Assembly (NCBI GenBank): GCA_018065885.1
Contig: JAGHSL010000321.1
Span: 1 to 11,515, forward strand
Source of the DNA: Candidatus Limimorpha equi
GTDB taxonomy: Bacteria; Bacteroidota; Bacteroidia; Bacteroidales; F082
Direction of reading: 5' to 3'
Length of the DNA: 11,515 nucleotides
The notes below the pieces were generated by a model that saw only the letters and a list, made by a program, of their open reading frames with translations, was not told the DNA's origin and searched no databases. This document shows, one piece after another, positions 6,161-11,515 of this stretch (positions within the stretch are counted from its first letter, which is position 1; each line of letters starts with the position of its first letter). The position numbers were made by a program, and so were the translations under genes.

Positions 6161-6291
6161 TTCATTCCCTCACAAAAGTGTGTTTTTATAGCATTTATTC
6201 CCTCATAAAAATGTGTTTTTTATCATTTATTCCCTCACAAAAGTGTGGTTCTATCTAATTTATTCCCTCATAAAAATGTATAAAACTATAT
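6161..6291. repeat. Repeat array 2: four tandem copies, 32-33 bp period
   Basis: The copies are 6161-6193, 6194-6225, 6226-6258 and 6259-6291, each beginning TTtATTCCCTCA. Copies 1 and 3 continue CACAAAAGTG and copies 2 and 4 CATAAAAATG, so the array looks like a 65-bp duplication of a two-unit block. The base change in the left arm (C to T) is matched by the right arm (G to A), keeping the small palindrome around AAAA. The end of copy 4 has diverged. The array ends 19 bp before the -7 box of ATPase-2 and occupies the place where a -33 box would lie. Confidence 0.95.
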
Positions 6292-6310
6292 GTAATTCAT
6301 TTATTTTTAA

Positions 6311-6318
6311 TATATTTG
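6311..6318 (+). promoter_or_regulatory. -7 box of ATPase-2
   Basis: TATATTTG matches TAnnTTTG, 27 bp before the ATG at 6346. No TTTG is present 17-23 bp upstream, where the last array copy ends, so a bound factor may substitute for the -33 contact or block it. Confidence 0.65.
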
Positions 6319-6345
6319 CGCGTTGATAATTTTGAATGCAGTTTT

Positions 6346-7683
6346 ATGAGAAGAAAAATCTATGATGAATTGGTCGCTTGGAAGGATAATGCTAAGCATA
6401 AGCCTTTGGTGTTGCTTGGTGCCCGTCAAGTGGGCAAAACCTATATTGTGAAGGATTTTGGGCAGCGGGAATTTGAGAATCTGGTATATGTCAATTGCCA
6501 TAATAATTCCTTTGCCAATGGCCTTTTTACCGATTTTAACATTGGCAGAATCGTATATCAAATTGAACAAGCATATGAGCAAAAGATAGTTTCTGGCAAA
6601 ACATTGCTCTTTTTTGATGAAATACAGGAAGTTGAGAACGGAATTCCTGCGTTGAAGTATTTTTGCGAGGAAAAACGGGAATTGCATGTGATTGTGGCGG
6701 GTTCGTTGCTTGGCATTTTGCTTCGGGAGGATGAAAGCTATCCTGTTGGAAAGGTCGATGACTTGAGAATGTATCCGATGACTTTTGATGAGTTTCTGCT
6801 GGCAAATGGTCGTGAAATGTTGGCTGATGCGGTCCGTAATCTTGATTGGGATTCCATGAAAATGCATCATGAGGCGCTTGTGGAATATCTCCGTCAGTAT
6901 TATTTCACGGGTGGAATGCCCGAGGTCGTATCGACATGGCTTGAAGACCATGACGCTAAGAAAACCCGTCAAGTGCAGCGTTCGATACTCGCTTCTTATA
7001 ATAAGGATATGGGAAAGCACACTCAGACAGAGGTAGTCCGCATCCGACAGGTCTGGAACAGCATCCCTTCCCAGTTGGCAAACGAGAACAAAAAATTTGT
7101 TTTTGGTGCAGTGAAAAAAGGTGCGCGTGCCGCTGACTTCGAAAAAGCCTTGCAATGGCTTGCCGATGCCGGACTTATATATCTGATAGCCAGAGTTTCG
7201 ATACCGAAAGAGCCGTTGAAGTTCTATGCCGACGAATCGGCATTTAAAGTCTATCTGCTTGACCACGGATTGCTGGCCTGTATGACGGGCGCACGCTCAA
7301 GTGAAATGCTTATCGGCATGGATGTGTTCTCTGAGTTCAAGGGAGCATTTACGGAAAATTATGTCGTCACGCAGATAAAATCTTTGGAATTGCACGATGA
7401 AATGGATAAGAATGTCTTTTATTACACCAAAGATGGTTCGACAATGGAAGTGGATTTTTTGGTGCAAGGAAACAGCCGTGTCGTTCCAACGGAAGTAAAA
7501 GCCGAAGAAAATGTCAAGGCAAAATCGCTTAGGAATTTCATCAATGAAGAATTTGAGAATTACCATCTGAAAGGGCTTCGTGTTTCAATGAAACCTTATA
7601 TCGACCAGGATTGGATGGAAAACATTCCACTCTATAGCACAGAGGCTTACTTCCGGCAAGAGGGGTTAGGGACAGATGAATGA
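6346..7683 (+). CDS. AAA_14/DUF4143 (COG1373-type) ATPase, paralog 2
   Basis: Protein of 445 residues. Walker A is GARQVGKT (25-32), Walker B is LLFFDEIQE (87-95) and the sensor-like motif is VAGSLLG (117-123). Then come the family markers YPMTFDEFLLANG and YYFTGGMPEVV. A helical, winged-helix-like stretch (RAADFEKALQWLADAGLIY) precedes the DUF4143 C-terminus. That part keeps Asp370 in EVDFLV and Glu383/Lys385 in TEVKA, a PD-(D/E)XK-like layout. The frame opens at a TTG at 6316, but this overlaps the -7 box; the ATG at 6346 gives the normal MRRKIYDEL start. Array 2 lies directly upstream. The gene converges on the phosphopantetheinyl transferase with 11 bp between stops. It is closer in type to paralog 3 than to paralog 1. 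Function unknown. Confidence 0.93.
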   Translation: MRRKIYDELVAWKDNAKHKPLVLLGARQVGKTYIVKDFGQREFENLVYVNCHNNSFANGLFTDFNIGRIVYQIEQAYEQKIVSGKTLLFFDEIQEVENGIPALKYFCEEKRELHVIVAGSLLGILLREDESYPVGKVDDLRMYPMTFDEFLLANGREMLADAVRNLDWDSMKMHHEALVEYLRQYYFTGGMPEVVSTWLEDHDAKKTRQVQRSILASYNKDMGKHTQTEVVRIRQVWNSIPSQLANENKKFVFGAVKKGARAADFEKALQWLADAGLIYLIARVSIPKEPLKFYADESAFKVYLLDHGLLACMTGARSSEMLIGMDVFSEFKGAFTENYVVTQIKSLELHDEMDKNVFYYTKDGSTMEVDFLVQGNSRVVPTEVKAEENVKAKSLRNFINEEFENYHLKGLRVSMKPYIDQDWMENIPLYSTEAYFRQEGLGTDE

Positions 7684-7694
7684 AGCCGCTTGCA

Positions 7695-8291
7695 TTACAT
7701 CTTTTTCCTGCAAGTCGTGTAAATGAATCCTTCTTCTAAGCAAGGATGCGTTTCTATTTCCAGATTTGACAACAATTGCGGGGTGAGCAAATCCCGCAAA
7801 TTGTTTGTTATGCCTTCGCCTGAGCATTTCAGTACAGCTTCCTTGATAGTCCAGAGGTGGATGAATTCGGCATTGGAATTGGCTGATTTCTCAATGCTTG
7901 CAATTTCCTGAGCGTTGCAGCAATAATGCAACAAACTGTCGCTGATACCGCGTTCCACCGCTTCGATGTCGCAACCGACTTCTGTCGTGCTGTCAATCAC
8001 GCAGAGTATGCCTTTCTTGCAGTGACTGAGGTTGAAATGAATGTCGGGATGTTTGCGCAAAATGGGCTTTTCGTTTGCGATGTAGTCAAATTCTATCTCT
8101 TCGTCAATGCCGAAATCGTTTTTCAAGCCGTTTTTCAGCAGAATGAAAGCCGCAGCGCATTGCACCCTGCCCATGAGGAATTTGTAGCGCAAGGCTTGTT
8201 CCTTTCTCCATTGCGGCAGAAGCGGCAGCATTTCTTGCTCGAATTGCTCCTGCGTTACGCTTTCGGGATCATGGAAAAGATAGGTCTTCAT
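7695..8291 (-). CDS. 4'-phosphopantetheinyl transferase, Sfp type
   Basis: Transfers the phosphopantetheine arm of coenzyme A to a serine of carrier proteins (acyl carrier proteins or peptidyl carrier domains), using Mg2+. It has 198 residues. Signatures: HFNLSHCKKGILCVI (85-99), VGCDIEAVE with metal-binding Asp108 and Glu110, and FIHLWTIKEAVLKCSGEGI with Trp147, Lys150 and Glu151. It is somewhat short for the Sfp group, but all core motifs are present. The ATG at 8291 is 6 bp after the stop of ATPase-3 on the same strand, so the two are probably co-transcribed. The carrier protein it serves is not in the window. Confidence 0.93.
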   Translation of the reverse strand: MKTYLFHDPESVTQEQFEQEMLPLLPQWRKEQALRYKFLMGRVQCAAAFILLKNGLKNDFGIDEEIEFDYIANEKPILRKHPDIHFNLSHCKKGILCVIDSTTEVGCDIEAVERGISDSLLHYCCNAQEIASIEKSANSNAEFIHLWTIKEAVLKCSGEGITNNLRDLLTPQLLSNLEIETHPCLEEGFIYTTCRKKM

Positions 8292-8297
8292 GAAAAG

Positions 8298-9644
8298 TCA
8301 AAATATCAGGTTTTCGTTTGAGCAAGGCGAGAAAAACATAATGTAATAGATTGGAAGATAGGTTATTCCTTTTGCCTGTTTTACTTCTCTTCCATTATAA
8401 AGGACATACGCTTTCTTGATGTTGTAATCGGGATTTGCAAGGAATTTGTCCAAGGCTCTGTGGGTGGAATAGTCTTTCCCTGATTTGATTTCCATTGGAA
8501 CGGTCGACAAAGTGCTGTAGTCATCAATCAGGAAATCCACTTCTCCGTTGGTTTTATTGTCGTAATAGGAAGGATTGAATCCATGGGCTTTCAGTTCGGA
8601 AGCGACAACCGATTCGTAAACCGAACCCAGATTGATACATTTCTCATCATCCAGAATTGGCTTTATATTGTTGTGATAGAGCAAGCTAGTCAATATTCCA
8701 ACATCGTTTAAATATAACTTGACGAGGTTTTTCTGCATTGATTCCAGCATGGGAAAATGCGGATTTGAAACGGCGTGGACTTCGATGGCAATCCCTGAAT
8801 TGGTGAGATATTCAAACTCTTCCATGTAATCGGAACTGCGTTTCCATCGTTTTCCTTCGAAATCCTGATAGAAAACGCGCTTTTTCCTGTTTTCCATGTA
8901 CGACGGAATCAAATCATAGATTTTCCTGATGACAAGTGAATTTTCGTTGTCATATTGGGAGGCGTCTTCCTTGTAAAGCCGATGGACTTCGTTTTGTATA
9001 TTCCTGACATTGACAATGTTGTGCGTTTCCAAATAGGCTTTCACGGCATCAGGCAATCCTCCAACAAGCAAGTATTTTTTAAAGAAATCGAGAAACACGT
9101 TGTGCATGGATTCATCAAGGCTCTGCTCGGAAAGAAATTGTGCTTTCAAATGCTCGATGGCTGACTCACCAACGCCATTTGCCCATAGAAACTCTTCAAA
9201 ATCAAGCTGGTACATGTCGACAATTTGGATTCTTCCTCCAGGAATGGATAAGGTCTTCCTTAGAGTAATGCCTAATAATGAGCCACTTACTATATATTTG
9301 AACTTGTTTTCATCGGTGAGGAATTTCAAAAGCGTCAACAATTCGGGATAGGCTTGAATTTCATCAATAAAGACCAAAGTGTTTTCTCGGTTCCCTAATT
9401 TTTCACCGGCAACGGTGCTAAGTTTGAGGTAGAAATCCGTGGTCGATTTCACTTCAGCAAACAACTTCTCGCCATGGCTGTCTTCAAGCATGTTTATTTC
9501 GATGAAATTCTTGAAACAAGACTTCCCCTCATGGCGAATAATGTAGGATTTCCCTATCTGTCGTGCCCCTTCTATGATGAGTGTCTTGTTGGAATTATTC
9601 GTAAGATTCTCTTTTATAGTGCTTTGTATCTTTCTCTTGTACAT
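8298..9644 (-). CDS. AAA_14/DUF4143 (COG1373-type) ATPase, paralog 3
   Basis: Protein of 448 residues. Walker A is GARQIGKS (26-33), Walker B is LVFIDEIQA (90-98) and the sensor-like motif is VSGSLLG. Family markers YQLDFEEFLWANG and YLLVGGLPDAV follow, then a middle helical region. The DUF4143 C-terminus keeps Asp370 in GEVDFLI and Glu385/Lys387 in PMEIKSGK, so the PD-(D/E)XK-like residues are conserved here as well. The ATG at 9644 is directly adjacent to repeat array 3. The phosphopantetheinyl transferase starts 6 bp after its stop. The O-methyltransferase lies upstream on the same strand, so this gene may interrupt an older O-methyltransferase cluster (inference). Function unknown. Confidence 0.93.
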   Translation of the reverse strand: MYKRKIQSTIKENLTNNSNKTLIIEGARQIGKSYIIRHEGKSCFKNFIEINMLEDSHGEKLFAEVKSTTDFYLKLSTVAGEKLGNRENTLVFIDEIQAYPELLTLLKFLTDENKFKYIVSGSLLGITLRKTLSIPGGRIQIVDMYQLDFEEFLWANGVGESAIEHLKAQFLSEQSLDESMHNVFLDFFKKYLLVGGLPDAVKAYLETHNIVNVRNIQNEVHRLYKEDASQYDNENSLVIRKIYDLIPSYMENRKKRVFYQDFEGKRWKRSSDYMEEFEYLTNSGIAIEVHAVSNPHFPMLESMQKNLVKLYLNDVGILTSLLYHNNIKPILDDEKCINLGSVYESVVASELKAHGFNPSYYDNKTNGEVDFLIDDYSTLSTVPMEIKSGKDYSTHRALDKFLANPDYNIKKAYVLYNGREVKQAKGITYLPIYYIMFFSPCSNENLIF

Positions 9645-9740
9645 AAAACCACGCTTTTTCCAATTGTTTTATGTGCAAAAATACACTTTTTCCATTATTT
9701 TAACCTATAAAAACCACGTTTTTCCTAGATTTTTAATATT
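9645..9740. repeat. Repeat array 3: three tandem copies, 32-bp period (plus a possible decayed fourth)
   Basis: The copies are 9645-9676, 9677-9708 and 9709-9740. Each has an A-tract, an ACCACG/ATACAC-like core, TTTTTCC at a fixed 32-bp offset (T-runs start at 9655, 9687 and 9719), then a T-rich tail. The copies are less alike than those of arrays 1 and 2. Copy 3 contains AAAAAC-CAC-GTTTTT, a perfect 6-bp palindrome. GCAATGCTTTTTCAGATTTTT (from about 9745) may be a decayed fourth copy overlapping the stop of the O-methyltransferase gene. The array reaches the ATG of ATPase-3, so part of it is transcribed. Confidence 0.8.
9676..9683 (-). promoter_or_regulatory. -7 box of ATPase-3 inside repeat array 3
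   Basis: The minus strand reads TATTTTTG, matching TAnnTTTG, 31 bp before the ATG. It straddles the junction of the first two array copies. No TTTG is present 17-23 bp upstream. Confidence 0.5.
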
Positions 9741-9755
9741 GAAGGCAATGCTTTT

Positions 9756-10397
9756 TCAGATTTTTCTAATCATCATCAGGCCATCCCTTACAGGAAGCAA
9801 CACATTTTCGACGCGTGTGTCGTCCGTCACCATTTGGTTGAAGCGGATGATGGCTTGCGTGTCGCGTTCCTTGGTGTTTGAGTTCAGCACTTTGCCTTCC
9901 CAAATCACATTGTCGGCAAGAATGAAGCCACCCTTTGAAACCTTATCAACAACCAAATCATAATAAATCGGATAACTGATTTTGTCGGCATCAATGAAAA
10001 CAAGGTCGAAAGGACCGGAAAGGGTAGGAATAACGCTTTTGGCATCGCCCAAAACGAGGTCGATTTTACCTTCCACATTTGCCTTGGCGAAATATTTCCT
10101 GATGATGTCCTCGTATTCCTCGTTGGCTTCAATGGTGGTGATTTTGCCATCTTCATCCATGCCACGTGCCATGCAAATGGCAGAATAGCCTGTGAATGTG
10201 CCGATTTCAAGCACGTTTTTGGGCTTCAGCATCTGGCAGATGAATTGCAAAAAACGTCCTTGCACCTGTCCCGAAGCCATGCGAGGATTCATCACATGCA
10301 AGTTCGTCTCGCGATACAATTCCTGCAACACCGCATCGGCTGGCGTGGTATGATTTTCGATGTATTCGGATAAAACGTATGGGTCAATCATAAACAT
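9756..10397 (-). CDS. Class I SAM-dependent O-methyltransferase (Methyltransf_3 type)
   Basis: Resembles the catechol/caffeoyl-CoA O-methyltransferase family; the acceptor in Bacteroidetes is not established. It has 213 residues from the ATG at 10397. The SAM motif I is VLEIGTFTGYSA (62-73), the acidic Glu after motif II is in TTIEANEEY, and the probable metal-binding residues are in FIDADK (134-139) and ADN (161-163), followed by VIWEGKV. NPRMASGQVQGR near the N-terminus is typical of the family. An ATG at 10391 would remove two residues, and a TTG at 10412 would add five; AAAAGAAAAG before 10397 favours that start. It lies downstream of the M16 peptidase on the same strand; I recall the same pairing from Bacteroides genomes. 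Confidence 0.9.
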   Translation of the reverse strand: MFMIDPYVLSEYIENHTTPADAVLQELYRETNLHVMNPRMASGQVQGRFLQFICQMLKPKNVLEIGTFTGYSAICMARGMDEDGKITTIEANEEYEDIIRKYFAKANVEGKIDLVLGDAKSVIPTLSGPFDLVFIDADKISYPIYYDLVVDKVSKGGFILADNVIWEGKVLNSNTKERDTQAIIRFNQMVTDDTRVENVLLPVRDGLMMIRKI

Positions 10398-10408
10398 CTT
10401 TTCTTTTT

Positions 10409-10472
10409 GCAAAGGGTGCCGCTTGCTGGCTCGCTTTACCCTTTGCTTGTATAAACTGCCCTTTCAGGGCGG
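10409..10472. other. Stem-loops in the spacer upstream of the O-methyltransferase
   Basis: GCAAAGGGT (10409-10417) pairs with ACCCTTTGC (10438-10446) across a 20-nt loop. It is followed by GCCCT-TTC-AGGGC (10458-10470). The first stem would lie just before the O-methyltransferase start in a transcript coming from the M16 gene. Beyond it, 10488-10524 is almost pure pyrimidine on the plus strand (purine on the transcribed strand). No -7 box was found in this spacer, which suggests readthrough from the peptidase gene. Confidence 0.6.
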
Positions 10473-10520
10473 ACACGTATCCAAAATCTTCTTCTCGTTT
10501 CCTTTTCTTTTCTTCTTTCC

Positions 10521-10555
10521 TCCTAACTCCTAATTCCTAATTCCTAACTCCTAAC
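10521..10555. repeat. Heptamer tract, five copies
   Basis: Five 7-bp units: TCCTAAC, TCCTAAT, TCCTAAT, TCCTAAC, TCCTAAC. They belong to the same family as the tract in the purE leader (5543-5570), here in the spacer between the M16 peptidase and the O-methyltransferase. Confidence 0.85.
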
Positions 10556-10571
10556 TTATTAACTTTCCACT

Positions 10572-11515
10572 TCAATCCTCTTTCCCTTCAAAAATCAGTG
10601 TGCTCAGTTGCTTTTTGTCAAAGACAAGATTTGCAGTTTCCATAATGTCGCTCGCAGTGACGGCATTCACCTTGCGGATAATGTCTTCCATATATTCCAA
10701 AGGTTCGTTCATGATGACGGAGCGCGTGATGGAAAGCAATTCGTTCATGCCCGACTCGTAGCCCAAAGCCACCTGCCCGATGATTTGCTGTTGGGCGTGA
10801 TTCAATTGCATTGAACCGAGTTTTTGATTGCAAATCTTATCCAATTCCTTATAGGTCAGTTCGATAGACCTGTCAAGCGAATCGGGATCGACACCCATGT
10901 AGATGCTGATGAGGCCTGTGTCGGAATAGGCGTTGTATTGCGATTCGATGGTGTAGGCAAAACCATATTTCTCGCGAATGTTGAGGTTGAGTCTCGAACT
11001 CATGGCAGGACCGCCCAAAATGTTGTTGAGCAGTACAATAGGCATTTTCAGTGGACTGTTGTATTCGGGTGCCATGCCTCCAATCATGCAGTGACTGAGG
11101 TGGTTGTGCCGTTCCGTTTTGATATATTGCGGTTTATAATTTGCGAAAGGCACGCGTTGTTTTTTCACGATATGAGCCGGCTGTTCGCCAAAATAACTCA
11201 TGGCAAGCCGCTCGAAATCCTTGAAGCTGATGTCGCCAATCGTACCCAACACGATTTGGTCGGTGCTGTAATTGTTTGCCATGAAACGACGGACGTCATC
11301 ACGCGTGAAGCCTTTCACTAATTCCGTGGTTCCCAATATGTTCCTGCTCATCGGATGCCCTTTGAACATCATTTCCTCAAACACATCATAGATTTCGTCA
11401 GAAGGCGAATCCAAATAGGAATTGATTACGTCGAGGATGACTTCCTTCTCCTTGGTTAGTTCGTTTTCTGGGAAAGTTGAATGAAAGGCGATGTCGGCAA
11501 ACAGGTCGAAAGTGC
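10572..11515 (-). CDS. M16 family (insulinase-like) metallopeptidase, C-terminal part
   Basis: The frame is open from the window edge to the TGA at 10572, giving 313 visible residues; the N-terminal part with any HxxEH zinc motif is outside. Family features: the helix TKEKEVILDVINSYLDSPS, GHPMSRNILG, then the C-terminal M16 domain with GGPAMSSRLNLNIREKYGFAY and YSDTGLISIYMG, which carry the usual Arg/Tyr substrate-contact region. At the place where M16 peptidases have their third zinc ligand (ERDVIIRE in mitochondrial processing peptidase, often VILDE in Bacteroidetes), this protein has Val (codon 11427-11429). It may therefore be a non-catalytic partner subunit. It is followed by the O-methyltransferase gene after 174 bp. 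Confidence 0.92.
   Translation of the reverse strand, partial: TFDLFADIAFHSTFPENELTKEKEVILDVINSYLDSPSDEIYDVFEEMMFKGHPMSRNILGTTELVKGFTRDDVRRFMANNYSTDQIVLGTIGDISFKDFERLAMSYFGEQPAHIVKKQRVPFANYKPQYIKTERHNHLSHCMIGGMAPEYNSPLKMPIVLLNNILGGPAMSSRLNLNIREKYGFAYTIESQYNAYSDTGLISIYMGVDPDSLDRSIELTYKELDKICNQKLGSMQLNHAQQQIIGQVALGYESGMNELLSITRSVIMNEPLEYMEDIIRKVNAVTASDIMETANLVFDKKQLSTLIFEGKED

Noticed and set aside
6307..7266. 319-codon open frame on the minus strand
   Set aside because: Shadow of ATPase-2, whose plus-strand frame has Walker motifs and the DUF4143 signatures. The minus frame would also run back through the ATPase-2 promoter.
1395..9644. IstB/TniB-type transposition helper ATPases
   Set aside because: The three ATPases have the AAA_14 + DUF4143 layout with a C-terminal nuclease-like domain, and no transposase gene accompanies them.

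Overview
The window looks like a chromosomal segment of a Bacteroidales (Bacteroidota) bacterium. The evidence is promoters of the Bacteroidetes type (a TAnnTTTG -7 box, twice with TTTG 19 bp upstream), a Bacteroides-like PurE, a short 189-residue adenylate kinase, a CBM20-GH77 4-alpha-glucanotransferase, and AT-rich spacers filled with short simple repeats. No species can be named from the sequence alone.

Layout from left to right: (1) the N-terminal two thirds of malQ on the minus strand, preceded 3 bp upstream by an AAA_14/DUF4143 ATPase gene (ATPase-1). (2) A divergent spacer with a 3 x 32 bp repeat array, then a left-handed beta-helix acyltransferase on the plus strand. (3) A 610-bp element without a gene, with matched terminal inverted repeats and an 8-bp target-site duplication, inserted at the acyltransferase stop codon and carrying a 7 x 11 bp tandem repeat. 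(4) A bidirectional terminator, then adk and hpt (minus; purine nucleotide metabolism and salvage) and purE (plus; de novo purine synthesis). (5) A 4-copy array of about 32.5 bp followed by ATPase-2 (plus), which converges on a Sfp-type phosphopantetheinyl transferase. (6) That transferase lies 6 bp downstream of ATPase-3 (minus), which itself has a 3 x 32 bp array upstream. (7) A class I O-methyltransferase and the C-terminal part of an M16 metallopeptidase, both minus.

The most unusual pattern is that all three AAA_14/DUF4143 ATPase genes are directly preceded by a tandem array of about 32-bp units overlapping or abutting the predicted promoter. The period is conserved (about three helical turns), but the repeat sequence differs at each locus. 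This suggests a self-contained module made of an array, a promoter and an ATPase, in which each paralog has its own recognition sequence. Two of the three modules sit in tight tandem upstream of housekeeping-type genes and probably drive their transcription. The function of these ATPases is not established, so a regulatory, mobile or defence role is inference.

The second find is the 610-bp MITE-like element. Removing it and one copy of the duplication joins the acyltransferase stop codon directly to the terminator hairpin, a simple reconstruction of the ancestral site.
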